This document shows positions 32,197 through 41,239 of a stretch of DNA of 64,000 bases, in pieces. The stretch covers positions 186,001 to 250,000 of the forward strand of contig NZ_JALGBI010000003.1 of assembly GCF_022809125.1 (NCBI RefSeq). The letters run 5' to 3'. Source of the stretch: Variovorax terrae. Its GTDB lineage: Bacteria; Pseudomonadota; Gammaproteobacteria; Burkholderiales; Burkholderiaceae_C. The notes below the pieces were generated by a model. That model was not told the origin of the DNA and did no database searches. It was given only the letters and a program-made list of their open reading frames with translations. Both the position numbers and the translations under genes were made by a program. Position 1 is the stretch's first letter, and the number at the start of each line of letters is the position of its first letter.

Positions 32197-33136
32197 CCTT
32201 GACCTTCGTTCCCCAGACGACGAGCTGCTGGTCCACAAACGCGCGCAGCTCGTCAGCCGTGCTGGTCTGCGCCTCGACACCCGCCTGGCGCAGCCTGTCG
32301 CGGAAGTCGGGGTCGGTGGTGATCCGGGCCAGCTCGGCGCTCAGGCGCTCCACGATGGGCCGAGGCATGCCGGCCGGGCCGAAGACAGCGCCCCAGGCCG
32401 TCAAATCGAACCCCTGCAGGCCCGTCTCTTCGGCGATGGTGGGCAGTTGGGGCCGCAAGGCGCTGCGCGCCGCGCTGGACACCGCCAACGCCTTCAGTTT
32501 GCCGGCCTGCATGTGCGGCAGGGCGTTGGCGATGTCCACGAAGGCAAACTGCACCTGGCCGCCCAGCAGGTCCGTGACGACCTGGGGCACGCTCTTGTAG
32601 GGCACTGCGACGGAGTCCATGCGCATCAGGCGGCTGAAGGCCGCGCCCGCGACCTGCCCTGTGCTATTGCCATAGCCGTAGCTCGTGTTGCCGGCCTTGC
32701 GCGCATAGGCGACCAGCTCCTTCACGCTGGCCACGGGCAACCGCGATTCGACCACCAGCACGAAGGGGAAGGCGCAGACCCGCGCAATGGGCGTGAAGTC
32801 CTTCACCGGGTCGTAGCCGAGCTTCTTGAACAGGAAGGGGTTGGCCGAGTGCGTGGTATTGGAGGTGAGAAACAGGGTGTAGCCGTCCGGCGGCGCCTTG
32901 GCCACCAGGTCGGCCGCGATCTGGCCCGATGCGCCAGCCTTGTTCTCGACCACCACGGGCTGGGCGAGCGCGGTCTGCAGGCGCTCGCCCAGTCGGCGCG
33001 CCACCATGTCGCTCGCGGCGCCGGCGCCGAAGGGGATGACGAGGCGGATCGGCCGCTCGGGCCAACTCTGCGCCAGGGCGGGGAGCGAGACAGTCCAGGC
33101 GGCGGCGGTGGCCGCCAGGAGGGTGCGTCGATGCAT
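32174..33136 (-). CDS. Bug/TctC-family periplasmic receptor
   Basis: A 320-residue Bug receptor with a signal peptide (HRRTLLAATAAAW, cleavage near ALAQS) and mature WPERPIRLVIPFGAGAASDM. GYTLFLTS and PTIAEETGLQGF are typical. Its ATG shares a base with the stop codon of the hydratase gene (TGATG). It is embedded in a CoA-thioester operon and probably binds the acid that the CoA-transferase activates. Confidence 0.9.
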   Translation of the reverse strand: MHRRTLLAATAAAWTVSLPALAQSWPERPIRLVIPFGAGAASDMVARRLGERLQTALAQPVVVENKAGASGQIAADLVAKAPPDGYTLFLTSNTTHSANPFLFKKLGYDPVKDFTPIARVCAFPFVLVVESRLPVASVKELVAYARKAGNTSYGYGNSTGQVAGAAFSRLMRMDSVAVPYKSVPQVVTDLLGGQVQFAFVDIANALPHMQAGKLKALAVSSAARSALRPQLPTIAEETGLQGFDLTAWGAVFGPAGMPRPIVERLSAELARITTDPDFRDRLRQAGVEAQTSTADELRAFVDQQLVVWGTKVKDAQIQPE

Positions 33137-33921
33137 CAGGAGGTCCTTTCAAAAAGCCGTTGCATGGCGGCATCGTGTTCGGGCGTGTGGTGTGCGATGG
33201 CCTGGTAGGCCGCCGTCATCTCCAGCAGGGTCTCCAGGCCCGTGCGCTGGCCCTCGCGCAACAGCCGCTTGGCCATGCGCAGGGCGGTGCCGGGGTGCGC
33301 GGCGATACGGTGGGCCAGGGCGCGGCTTTCGTCCATCAGCCGTTCGGGCTCGACCACGCGCGAGACCAGGCCCCACTCGCGCGCGGTGGCGGCGTCGATG
33401 GGCTCGGCGGTGAAGGTCATCTCCGCCGCGCGGGACATGCCGATGGCGCGCGGCAGCAGCCAGGAGCCGCCGTCGCCCGCCACCAGGCCCAACTTCACGA
33501 AGCTCTCGGCGAAGGCCGCCCGTGTGGAGGCGATGCGGATGTCGCACATCGTGGCGATGTCGCAGCCTGCGCCGTAGGCTGGGCCGTTGACGGCCGCGAT
33601 GACCGGCACCTGCAGGCGATAGAGCGCCAGCGCCATGCGCTGCACGCTCTCGCGGTAGCGGTTCTGGATGGCGTGGGCGCTGCCTTCGCCCAGGCCCTTC
33701 TTCGCCCGCAGGTCCTTGACGTGGCCGCCGGAGCAGAAGGCCTGGCCCGCGCCGGTCAAGATGGCGCAGCGCACGCTCGCATCGGCATTGATGCGCTCGC
33801 ACGCCTCCACCACGCTGCGCGTCTCGGCCACGCCCGTGAGCGCGTTGAGGGTGGCGGGCCGGTTCATCGTCAGCGTGGCGATGCCCTCGTCCTGCTCGTA
33901 CAGGATGAATTCATCTGTCAT
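33136..33921 (-). CDS. enoyl-CoA hydratase/isomerase family protein
   Basis: A 261-residue crotonase. The oxyanion hole is suggested by FCSGGHVKDL and the NGPAYGAGCDIATMCDIRIAS loop, and the acidic GDGGSWLLPR sits at the second catalytic position. It hydrates enoyl-CoA intermediates. The start ATG lies in a four-base overlap with the MaoC gene, and the stop overlaps the Bug gene by one base, so three genes are coupled. Exact substrate unknown. Confidence 0.9.
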   Translation of the reverse strand: MTDEFILYEQDEGIATLTMNRPATLNALTGVAETRSVVEACERINADASVRCAILTGAGQAFCSGGHVKDLRAKKGLGEGSAHAIQNRYRESVQRMALALYRLQVPVIAAVNGPAYGAGCDIATMCDIRIASTRAAFAESFVKLGLVAGDGGSWLLPRAIGMSRAAEMTFTAEPIDAATAREWGLVSRVVEPERLMDESRALAHRIAAHPGTALRMAKRLLREGQRTGLETLLEMTAAYQAIAHHTPEHDAAMQRLFERTS

Positions 33922-34379
33922 GGGGCGCCCTCCCCGGCAGCGTCGGTGCGCATCAGGAGGCGGTAGGAGCCTTCCATGACGGTCTCCTGGCGCTGGTTGG
34001 CCACGCGAATGGCGATGTCGATGACGCCGCGCCCCGGTTTGGAAGCCAGCCGCTTGGAGGCCACGCGGGAATGGGTGCGCAGGGTGTCGCCGATGAGTGC
34101 AGGCCGCAGGAAGCGCGACTCGCCAAAGCCCAGCGCGGCGATGGTGTAGGGCCCGATCAGCTCTTCCATCATCCCGGCCGCGAAGGCCTGGATCAGCAGG
34201 CCGGGCACGATGCGCTGCCCGAACGGGCTGTGGTCGCGGCAGTACGCCGCGTCGATGAAGATGGGCAGCTTCAGGCCCGCCAGGCAGGTGAACTGCACGA
34301 TGTCCGTTTCGGTCACCGTGCGGCCGTAGCTGACGAAGGTTTCGTCCAGGCGGATCTGGCCGAATGTCTGGTGCTTCAT
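33918..34379 (-). CDS. MaoC-like (R)-hydratase
   Basis: A 153-residue hotdog hydratase of the MaoC family. TVTETDIVQFTCLAGLKLPIFIDAAYC carries the catalytic Asp/His-type region, and PGLLIQAFAAGM is the conserved second motif. It hydrates (R)-enoyl-CoA or acts in a mesaconyl-CoA-type step. The 8-base gap to the upstream Bug gene and the ATGA overlap to enoyl-CoA hydratase place it in the same operon. Confidence 0.87.
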   Translation of the reverse strand: MKHQTFGQIRLDETFVSYGRTVTETDIVQFTCLAGLKLPIFIDAAYCRDHSPFGQRIVPGLLIQAFAAGMMEELIGPYTIAALGFGESRFLRPALIGDTLRTHSRVASKRLASKPGRGVIDIAIRVANQRQETVMEGSYRLLMRTDAAGEGAP

Positions 34380-34387
34380 GGCCGCGC

Positions 34388-35368
34388 TCACTCGATCTGG
34401 ATGCGCGCGGCGTGGATGACCTGCTTCCACTTGGCGTAATCGCCCTGGATCTTCCTGCGCAGCGCCTGCGGGTCGCCGTCGCCCGGCACGAAGCCCAGCC
34501 CGTCGAAGCGCGCGCGCACCTCGGGCACCTGCAGCGCCTTGGCCACGGCGGCGGCGATCGTGTCGCGGATGGCCTGCGGCGTGCCGGCCGGCACGGCGAT
34601 GCCGGTCCACACGCTGAAGTCGAACCCCGGCACGCCCGATTCGGCGATGGTCGGCACCTCCGGCAGGCTGGCATAGCGCTTGGGCACCGAGATGCCCAGC
34701 GCCTTGAGCCGGCCGCTGCGGATGTGCTGCACCACCGGCCCGAAGGAGCTGAAGATCATGTCCACCTGCCCGCCCAGCACGTCCGTCACGCCCTGGGCCT
34801 GGCCCTTGTAGGGCACGTGCAGGATGTTGGTCTGGGTTTCGTACTTGAACAGCTCGGCCGCCAGGTGCGACGTGGCGCCCGTACCCGACGAGGCAATGGT
34901 CATCTGGCCTGGGCGTGTGCGGGCCGCGTCGATCAGCTCCCGGATGCTGTTGACCGGCAAGCCCGGCCGCACCACCAGCACCATGGGAATGGTGGCGATC
35001 AGGGCCACGGGCTCGAAGTCCTTGAGCGGGTCGTAGCCGAGCTTGCGCACGTGCGGCAGGATGGTGAACGGCGGGTCGTGTGCCAGCACCCAGGTATAGC
35101 CGTCCGGCGCGGCACGCGCGGCCGCCGCCGTGCCCACCGTGCCGCTGGCGGCGCCCTGGTTGTCGATGACGACGGGCTGGCCCAGGGCAGCCGCGAGGTG
35201 GTCGGAGATCGTGCGCGCGCTGATGTCGGTGGCCGCGCCAGGCGCGAATGGAACGATGAGCCTGATGGGGTGGTCTGGCTTCCAATCGGCCTGCGCGGGT
35301 GCGGCATGCACGAGCTGCAGGGCGCAAAAAGCGGCCGCCAGCGCGGCCCGTCTTTTGATGAGTTTCAC
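34388..35368 (-). CDS. Bug/TctC-family periplasmic receptor, first gene of the CoA operon
   Basis: A 326-residue Bug receptor. I start it at GTG 35368, preceded by GGAGACAAGCC, because the signal peptide begins there (KLIKRRAALAAAFCALQL, cleavage near AQADW). A 23-codon longer frame has no ribosome-binding site. The mature start WKPDHPIRLIVPFAPGAATDI is diagnostic. It opens the operon and is divergent from the LysR gene. Two receptors in one operon suggest two alternative ligands or a duplicated sensing role. Confidence 0.87.
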   Translation of the reverse strand: MKLIKRRAALAAAFCALQLVHAAPAQADWKPDHPIRLIVPFAPGAATDISARTISDHLAAALGQPVVIDNQGAASGTVGTAAAARAAPDGYTWVLAHDPPFTILPHVRKLGYDPLKDFEPVALIATIPMVLVVRPGLPVNSIRELIDAARTRPGQMTIASSGTGATSHLAAELFKYETQTNILHVPYKGQAQGVTDVLGGQVDMIFSSFGPVVQHIRSGRLKALGISVPKRYASLPEVPTIAESGVPGFDFSVWTGIAVPAGTPQAIRDTIAAAVAKALQVPEVRARFDGLGFVPGDGDPQALRRKIQGDYAKWKQVIHAARIQIE

Positions 35369-35457
35369 GGCTTGTCTCCAGTGGTTTACCGGCCGGTCCG
35401 GCTTGAGGTCTGCGCCAGTATTGACCGTGGTATTCATTAGTACAATTGGATTTTCTT

Positions 35458-35473
35458 TATCAATTATTTGATA
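35458..35473. promoter_or_regulatory. candidate LysR operator TATCAA-N4-TTGATA
   Basis: A perfect six-base inverted repeat (TATCAA, TTAT, TTGATA) lies in the AT-rich gap between the divergent CoA operon and its LysR gene, ten bases before the latter's start codon. The size fits a LysR recognition half-site pair. Confidence 0.5.
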
Positions 35474-35483
35474 TAGCTAATCA

Positions 35484-36413
35484 ATGAAGGTCACCCTGCG
35501 ACAGATCGAAGGATTCCTGGCGACCGCTGATGCCCTGTCGTTCTCCCGCGGGGCGCAGAAGCTGCATGTCACGCAGTCGGCGTTCTCGCAACTGATCCGC
35601 GAGATGGAAGCGGCGCTGGACGTTCGGCTGTTCGACCGCACCACGCGCAAGGTCGTGCTGACCGAGGCCGGTCGTTCGCTGATGCTCAAGATGCGCAGCG
35701 GCCTCCAAGCCATCGAGGAAGCGTGTCTGGACGCGCAGGCAATCAGCCGGCTGGAAAAAGGGCACGTCTCGGTGGGCGCGCTGCCCTCGCTGGCCTGCGG
35801 CTACGTGACCCAGGCGCTGGGCGACCTGCGGCGCATGCACCCCGGCGTGAGCGTGAGCCTGCACGAAGCGCAAAACCCCGACCTGCTTGAGATGGTGCTG
35901 CAAGGCCAGGTGGAGTTTTCGGTTTGCGCCCAGGTGCCTGCGTCGCAGGAGCTGGTGTTCGACGGGCTGTTCACGGAAGAGCTGGTGGCAGTGGTGCCCG
36001 CGCACCACCCGCTGGCGGGTAAGGCGCGGCAGAGCTGGAAGAAGCTGGCGCGCGTGCCGCTCATCCTCATGACGCACCACTCCAGCACCCGCCGCACGAT
36101 TGCCGAGGCCCTGCTCGAAAGCGGCCTGCCCGACAAGCCCGCGTACGAGGTGGCCAGCCTGCACACGGCCGTGAGCATGGTCAGGGCGGGCATGGGCGCG
36201 GCCATCATGCCGCTCACCGCGCTGCTGGAGATGAACCTCGACCAGTTGGCCACTTGCAGGCTGAGCGGCCCGGTGCCCCTGCGGAGAATTGCCATTTGCC
36301 GCCGCCGCGACCGCGTGGCATCCGCCGCGGCGCTGGAGGTGTCGCATTTGGTGCGGATGCGGGTCAACCAGTCCTTGCGGCAGGGCATCCTGCCGTCATC
36401 GGCCATCGAGTAG
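35484..36413 (+). CDS. LysR-family regulator of the CoA operon
   Basis: A 309-residue LysR-type regulator. The helix-turn-helix is in FLATADALSFSRGAQKLHVTQSAFSQLIREME (about residues 10-40), with the usual effector domain behind it. It is divergent from the five-gene CoA-transferase/hydratase operon, with a 115-base AT-rich gap containing an inverted repeat. No ribosome-binding site is visible before the ATG. Activation of that operon by an acid intermediate is inference from arrangement. Confidence 0.88.
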   Translation: MKVTLRQIEGFLATADALSFSRGAQKLHVTQSAFSQLIREMEAALDVRLFDRTTRKVVLTEAGRSLMLKMRSGLQAIEEACLDAQAISRLEKGHVSVGALPSLACGYVTQALGDLRRMHPGVSVSLHEAQNPDLLEMVLQGQVEFSVCAQVPASQELVFDGLFTEELVAVVPAHHPLAGKARQSWKKLARVPLILMTHHSSTRRTIAEALLESGLPDKPAYEVASLHTAVSMVRAGMGAAIMPLTALLEMNLDQLATCRLSGPVPLRRIAICRRRDRVASAAALEVSHLVRMRVNQSLRQGILPSSAIE

Positions 36414-36445
36414 CGCCCTCAGAAAACCTCAGACAGATCGGCAAT

Positions 36446-36468
36446 AACCAATCTACCAATGATTGGTT
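36446..36468. promoter_or_regulatory. three ACCAAT half-sites before the CysB-like gene
   Basis: AACCAAT (36446-36452), ACCAAT (36455-36460) and ATTGGTT (36462-36468) form overlapping direct and inverted repeats in the promoter gap, followed by an AT-rich stretch. The layout suggests an operator for the LysR gene itself. Confidence 0.45.
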
Positions 36469-36527
36469 TGGCATATAAAAGTCTCGCCTAATAATATTTA
36501 AAGTATTAAGCAAGACTGTTTCTCTCC

Positions 36528-37463
36528 ATGAACTTCCAGCAACTGCGCTCCGTGCGGGAAGCCGTGCGCTGCGGGTTCAACCTGACCGAGGTCGCCCAGG
36601 CGCTGCACACTTCGCAGCCCGGCGTGAGCCGGCAGATCCGCGAGCTCGAGGACGAGCTGGGCATCGAGCTGTTCGTGCGCGCCGGCAAGCGGCTGACCGG
36701 CCTCACCGAGCCCGGCGCGCATGTGCTGCCCATCGTCGAGCGCCTGCTGCAGGACAGCCACAACCTGCGCCGCGCCAGCCAGGAGTTCGTGGCGCAGCAG
36801 AGCGGGCGCCTGGCGATCGCGGCCACGCACTCGCAGGCGCGCTATGCGCTGCCGGCGGCGGTGCAGGAGTTCCGCGGCCAGTACCCCGGCGTGACACTGC
36901 ACCTGCACCAGGGCTCGCCGCGCCAAGTGGCCGAGATGCTGCTGTCGGGCGAGGCCGACGTGGGCATCGCCACCGAGGCGCTGGCCCACTACGAGGACCT
37001 CGTGGCCCTGCCCTGCTACCGCTGGACGCACGCGGTGGTGGTGCCGCCGGCGCATGCGCTGCTGGAGGCGCCGCTCACGCTGGAGCGGCTGGCGGCGTAC
37101 CCGCTGATCACCTACGACACCGGCTTCACCGGCCGCACCCACATCGACGCGGCGTTCGCGCAGCGCCAGCTCGCGCCCGACATCGTGCTCTCGGCGATGG
37201 ACGCCGACGTGATCAAGACCTATGTGGAGCTCGGCCTGGGCGTGGGCATCGTGGCCTCGATCGCCTACGAGGCCGAGCGCGACACCGGGCTGCGCGCGCT
37301 CGACGCGGGCGCGCTGTTCGGCATCAACCTCACGCGGCTCGCGGTGCGCCGCGGCAGCTACCTGCGCGGCTACCTGTACGACTTCATCGCCTCGTTCGCG
37401 CCGCCGCTCACGCGCGCCGTGGTCGAGCAGGCGCTCGCGGGCGGCGAGCCGGGCAAGATGTAG
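36528..37463 (+). CDS. CysB-like LysR-family regulator
   Basis: A 311-residue LysR regulator of the CysB/Cbl subgroup. MNFQQLRSVREAVRCGFNLTEVAQALHTSQPGVSRQI is the family-typical start, and the effector domain contains ATHSQARYALP and TYDTGFTGRTHID, as in CysB, which binds N-acetylserine or sulfate-related ligands. It stands alone, with no cysteine-biosynthesis gene nearby. A repeat follows its stop codon. The role in sulfur metabolism is inferred from the family. Confidence 0.87.
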   Translation: MNFQQLRSVREAVRCGFNLTEVAQALHTSQPGVSRQIRELEDELGIELFVRAGKRLTGLTEPGAHVLPIVERLLQDSHNLRRASQEFVAQQSGRLAIAATHSQARYALPAAVQEFRGQYPGVTLHLHQGSPRQVAEMLLSGEADVGIATEALAHYEDLVALPCYRWTHAVVVPPAHALLEAPLTLERLAAYPLITYDTGFTGRTHIDAAFAQRQLAPDIVLSAMDADVIKTYVELGLGVGIVASIAYEAERDTGLRALDAGALFGINLTRLAVRRGSYLRGYLYDFIASFAPPLTRAVVEQALAGGEPGKM

Positions 37464-37498
37464 GCGTTCGAGCGCGGTGGGAGGCCGTTTTTTTGCAT

Positions 37499-37555
37499 CA
37501 TATCGGCCGCATGTCCTCGTCGGGCAGTCGTTTCCAGCTATCAAATCAATAGCAA
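37499..37555 (+). repeat. short Comamonadaceae-type repeat, copy 5
   Basis: Upstream half atcggccgcatgtcctcgtc with the core gctatcaaatcaatagc (37537-37553). It lies between the CysB-like gene and the hypothetical gene at 37603. The gtcctcgt in its first half also occurs in copy 1. Confidence 0.8.
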
Positions 37556-37602
37556 TCCGATGCTACCCCGGCGCGGCCACGGGCCGCGGCTTCAGCGTCT
37601 CG

Positions 37603-37953
37603 CTAGCGCGCTTTCCTGCGGTAGACGTCGCCCAGCGGATTGACCAGGGTCTTGTGGTCGTCGGAGATGCGGTAGACCACCGCCTTCTCCTGGCCGCGAA
37701 CGGTGCAGACCAGCATCAGGCGGGTCACCGACGGGGTGTACGGGCAGGTGGCAAACACGCCCTTGCTGTCGCGCAGCGTCACCGAGCCATCCGCGTGGAA
37801 GTCCATGAAGTCATCCGTGAAGCCCGGCCTCTTCTGGTCTTCATGCAGCTGCCAGGTGCCGAGCAGCCAGGCCGGGTTCTCCGCCGCCGGAGCCAGGCCC
37901 GCCATGAGACCGCACAGGCCGGCGGCCAGCGCCCGGCGAAGGATGTGTTTCAC
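37603..37953 (-). CDS. small secreted protein of unknown function
   Basis: A 116-residue protein starting at GTG 37953, which overlaps the stop of the adenosyltransferase gene as GTGA. A signal peptide (KHILRRALAAGLCGLMAGL, cleavage near AAENP) is followed by a single domain with WLLGTWQLHE and DFHADGSVTLRDSKG, a pattern that suggests a small lipocalin-like barrel. I do not recognise the family. Operon position may only reflect shared transcription. Confidence 0.6.
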   Translation of the reverse strand: MKHILRRALAAGLCGLMAGLAPAAENPAWLLGTWQLHEDQKRPGFTDDFMDFHADGSVTLRDSKGVFATCPYTPSVTRLMLVCTVRGQEKAVVYRISDDHKTLVNPLGDVYRRKAR

Positions 37954-38519
37954 GAGGCTTCCCCCGAGCGTGCCAGCCGCTCGCTCTTCCAGTACACGTC
38001 GTCGCCGCCGTCCATGCGGTTGAGCACGCGCGAGAGCACGAACATCAGGTCGCTCAGGCGGTTCAGGTACTGGCGCGGCGCTTCCTTCAGTGTCTCGGCC
38101 CGGTCGAGCGCGACCACGGCACGCTCGGCCCGGCGCGCCACGGTGCGGCACACATGCGCCAGCGCGGCGGCGCGCGTGCCCGCGGGCAGGATGAACTCCT
38201 GCAGGCGCGGCAGCTGCGCGTTGTGTTTCTCGAGCGCCGCATCGAGCTGCGCCACGGCCTCGGGCTTGAGCAGCTCGAAGCCGGGGATCGACAGTTCGCC
38301 GCCGAGGTTGAACAGCTGGTGCTGGATGTCGATCAGCAGCTCGCGCACATCGGGCGGCAGCGTCTCGCACAGCAGCACGCCGATGTTGGAGTTGAGTTCG
38401 TCCACGTCGCCCATGGCGTGCACGCGCAGGCTGTCCTTGGAGACGCGCGTGTTGTCGCCCAGGCCGGTGGTGCCGTTGTCGCCGGTGCGCGTTGCGATCT
38501 GAGTCAGGCGGTTGCCCAT
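37950..38519 (-). CDS. cob(I)yrinic acid a,c-diamide adenosyltransferase (PduO type)
   Basis: A 189-residue PduO-type ATP:corrinoid adenosyltransferase. TRTGDNGTTGLGDNTRVSKDS is the ATP-binding N-terminus, and VARRAERAVVAL with YLNRLSDLMFVLSR matches the family's C-terminal helices. It makes adenosylcobalamin. No cobalamin riboswitch is visible upstream. A secreted-protein gene is coupled downstream. Confidence 0.92.
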   Translation of the reverse strand: MGNRLTQIATRTGDNGTTGLGDNTRVSKDSLRVHAMGDVDELNSNIGVLLCETLPPDVRELLIDIQHQLFNLGGELSIPGFELLKPEAVAQLDAALEKHNAQLPRLQEFILPAGTRAAALAHVCRTVARRAERAVVALDRAETLKEAPRQYLNRLSDLMFVLSRVLNRMDGGDDVYWKSERLARSGEAS

Positions 38520-38700
38520 ATGAGGCCTCTTTGCAGCAATTCCAGTGATTGTGCGTCACATCGCGCGGGTGTTACGCCATGCTGGCGGATGTGTCTCAGG
38601 CAAGGTGAATGTGAAGAAGGAAACACCCGGCAAAAAGGCTGGCCCCGAGCGCCGGCCTGGGTTGGAATGAAAGCCTCTTCAACTTCACCGGAGCCTCTCC

Positions 38701-39075
38701 ATGAAAGCCAAGCGACGATGTATCCCGAACTTTGAAGCCCGCAGCGTGATGCTGTTCACCGCCTGGGCCTTCGGCTCAGCCCTCAACGTGTATGCCCAGG
38801 CGCCCGACGCCTCCTCCTCCCCGGCTTCGCCCGCGCGCCCCGTCGCGCAGATGAGCCAGCCCGCCGACGGCCAGGCCGCTCCCGCGCAGAAAGGCAAATG
38901 GTCGGCCAAGGACGTCGATGCAGCCTTCGCGCGCGCCGACGCCAACAAGGACGGCAAGATCAGCCGCGAAGAAGCCCAGCGCTTCCCCGCCGTGGCGCAG
39001 CGCTTCGATCAGGTCGACCTCGACCATGACGGCGCCCTGTCGCGCGCAGAATTCGACCAAGCCCTGAAACCCTGA
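38701..39075 (+). CDS. secreted EF-hand protein
   Basis: A 124-residue protein with a hydrophobic N-terminal segment (VMLFTAWAFGSAL) and an Ala/Pro-rich linker, then two canonical EF-hand loops: DANKDGKISREE and DLDHDGALSRAE, with Asp at positions 1, 3 and 5 and Glu at 12. It should bind two calcium ions in the periplasm. The first ATG at 38701 is used. A terminator hairpin follows. Confidence 0.85.
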   Translation: MKAKRRCIPNFEARSVMLFTAWAFGSALNVYAQAPDASSSPASPARPVAQMSQPADGQAAPAQKGKWSAKDVDAAFARADANKDGKISREEAQRFPAVAQRFDQVDLDHDGALSRAEFDQALKP

Positions 39076-39094
39076 GGCCCCGGCCCAGGCATGT

Positions 39095-39122
39095 GCCGGG
39101 GGCGCTGGCCGCCCCCGGCCTT
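39095..39122 (+). terminator. terminator hairpin after the EF-hand gene
   Basis: A ten-base-pair stem, GCCGGGGGCG / CGCCCCCGGC, with loop CTGGC, then CTTTGG. The U-tract is short, so termination may be partial. Confidence 0.6.
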
Positions 39123-39178
39123 TGGCGTGCGTGCCGCCCCGGCATTGATGCTATCTTTGCGGTTCCAAGGAGAGAGCC

Positions 39179-40918
39179 ATGCTGGATACGGTCATTCGGG
39201 GCGCCACGGTGGTGGACGGCAGCGGCGGTGCGCCGTTCACGGGCGACGTGGGCCTCAAGGACGGCCTGATCGCGCAGGTCGGCGGCAAGCTCGGCGCCGC
39301 GCGCCGCGAGATCGACGCCGCGGGTGCGCTGGTCACGCCCGGCTGGGTCGACGTGCACACGCATTACGACGGCCAGGCCACCTGGGACCCCTATCTCTCG
39401 CCCTCCACGCAGCATGGCGTCACCACCGCGGTGATGGGCAACTGCGGCGTGGGCTTCGCGCCCGTGAAACCCGAGCGGCGCGACTGGCTGATCAGCGTGA
39501 TGGAGGGCGTGGAAGACATTCCCGGCACGGTGCTCAGCGAGGGCATCCGTTGGGACTGGGAGAGCTTTCCGCAGTACCTCGACGCGCTGGCCGCAAAGCC
39601 GCGCGCGCTCGACGTGGGCGCGCAGGTGCCGCACAGCGCGGTGCGCACCTATGTGATGGGCGAGCGCGGCATCACGCACGACGAGGCCACGGCCGACGAC
39701 ATCCGCGCCATGACGCAGATCGTGGCCGAGGGCCTGCGCGCCGGCGCCCTGGGCTTTTCCACCAGCCGCACGCTGATCCACAAGTACCAGCAGCACAAGT
39801 ACCCGCCCGGCACCTTCGCCTCGCCCGAGGAGATCCTCGGCATCGCCCGGTCGATCAAGGCCGCGGGCCATGGCGTGTTCCAGATGACGGCCAACCACGT
39901 GGGCATGGAGGGCGAGCTCTGGTGGCTCACGCAGATCGCGCGCGACAACCAGCTGCCCGTGGCCTTCGCGCTGGTGCAGACCGACCAGACGCCCGACACC
40001 TGGAAGCGCCTGCTCGCCCACCTCGACGGCACCCATGCGCAGGGCGTGCCGCTGTACGGCAGCGTGAGCGGCCGCGCCACCAGCATGGTGATGGGCTTCC
40101 AGGGCTCGCTGCACCCGTTCGTGCTGCATCCGCTGTGGCAGCAGCTCGCGCCGCTGCCCTGGGACGCGAAGCTGGCCCGGCTGCGCGAGCCCGAGGTGCG
40201 CGCCGCCCTCACCCGCATGGAGGTGGTGCAAATGGCGGCGCAGGTGAGCCAGGAGGCGGCGCTGTTCCTGCGCGGCCTGCCGCGCCTGTTCGTGCTGCAC
40301 GACGCGGTGGACTACGAACCGCCGCTGTCCGACAGCGTGGTGGTGATCGGCCAGGCCACCGGGCGCAACCCGCTGGAGGTGGCCTACGACGCCATGCTGG
40401 GCAACGACGGCCGCGACGACGGCAAGGGCCTGCTGTATTTCCCGGTGTTCAACTACGCCTATGGCGACCTGTCGCAGCTGCACACGCAGCTGCAGCACCC
40501 GCGCACGCTGATAAGCCTGGCCGACGGCGGCGCGCACGTGGGCTACATCTGCGACGTGTCCATGCCCACCTTCATGCTCACGCACTGGGCGCGCGACCGC
40601 GCACGCGGGCCGACGCTGCCGCTCGCGCAGGTGGTGAAGAAGCAGACCCGCGACACGGCGCAGGTCTATGGCCTGCACGACCGCGGCCTGCTGGCGCCGG
40701 GCCTGAAGGCCGACCTCAACATCATCGATTTTGAGCGTCTCGCGCTCGACCTGCCGCACTTCGTGTTCGACCTGCCCGCGGGCGGGCGGCGGCTCACGCA
40801 GGGCGCCGAGGGCTACCTCGCCACGCTGGTCAACGGCGAGGTGACCCTGGAGAACGGCCAGCCCACGGGCGCGCTGCCGGGCCAGCTGGTGCGCGGACCG
40901 CAGAGCGCGCCGGCCTGA
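39179..40918 (+). CDS. amidohydrolase (N-acyl-D-amino-acid deacylase type)
   Basis: A 579-residue amidohydrolase of the D-aminoacylase subgroup. The metal HxH is in [23 protein letters not shown] is the conserved following turn, and the aspartate in LADGGAHVG is near the C-terminus. Members hydrolyse N-acyl-D-amino acids or related amides. There is no signal peptide. AAGGAGAG precedes the ATG. It has no obvious operon partner; a DUF2164 gene converges with it. The substrate is unknown. Confidence 0.87.
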   Translation: MLDTVIRGATVVDGSGGAPFTGDVGLKDGLIAQVGGKLGAARREIDAAGALVTPGWVDVHTHYDGQATWDPYLSPSTQHGVTTAVMGNCGVGFAPVKPERRDWLISVMEGVEDIPGTVLSEGIRWDWESFPQYLDALAAKPRALDVGAQVPHSAVRTYVMGERGITHDEATADDIRAMTQIVAEGLRAGALGFSTSRTLIHKYQQHKYPPGTFASPEEILGIARSIKAAGHGVFQMTANHVGMEGELWWLTQIARDNQLPVAFALVQTDQTPDTWKRLLAHLDGTHAQGVPLYGSVSGRATSMVMGFQGSLHPFVLHPLWQQLAPLPWDAKLARLREPEVRAALTRMEVVQMAAQVSQEAALFLRGLPRLFVLHDAVDYEPPLSDSVVVIGQATGRNPLEVAYDAMLGNDGRDDGKGLLYFPVFNYAYGDLSQLHTQLQHPRTLISLADGGAHVGYICDVSMPTFMLTHWARDRARGPTLPLAQVVKKQTRDTAQVYGLHDRGLLAPGLKADLNIIDFERLALDLPHFVFDLPAGGRRLTQGAEGYLATLVNGEVTLENGQPTGALPGQLVRGPQSAPA

Positions 40919-40931
40919 GCACCGGCCGGCG

Positions 40932-41204
40932 CTAGCGGCCCTTGCGCGGGCGCTCGTACTTGCGCCAGTACTGGAACTCGTCCTCGTGGATCTCGAGGTC
41001 GAGCTCCGAGACGCGCAGCTGCAGGCGCTCCTGCACGTCGGCCACGGCCTTGTTGTAGATCAGCGGGCCAATCTCTTCGAGGAAGAACCCGAGCAGCGCG
41101 CCGGCGGCGATGTTGCCGATCTTCTCCTCCATGTTCTCGTCGAAGTAGCGCTCGATGGACGTGATGGCCTGCTGGCGGTTCTCTTTTGGAATCTCGATGG
41201 TCAT
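40932..41204 (-). CDS. DUF2164 family protein
   Basis: A 90-residue protein with KENRQQAITSIERYFDENMEEKIGNIAAGALLGFFLEEIGPLIYNKAV, typical of the DUF2164 family, and a charged tail. GGAG before the ATG (six-base spacer) fixes the start. It is cytoplasmic, of unknown function. It lies downstream of, and on the same strand as, the alpha/beta hydrolase gene at 41240. Confidence 0.82.
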   Translation of the reverse strand: MTIEIPKENRQQAITSIERYFDENMEEKIGNIAAGALLGFFLEEIGPLIYNKAVADVQERLQLRVSELDLEIHEDEFQYWRKYERPRKGR

Positions 41205-41239
41205 GGGGGGCTCCTGCGAAGCGGCAGGCCAGGGCCTGT

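Noticed and set aside
38520..38700. Possible cobalamin riboswitch before the adenosyltransferase gene
   Set aside because: I saw no B12-box-like conserved bases or extended stem structure in the upstream 180 bases.
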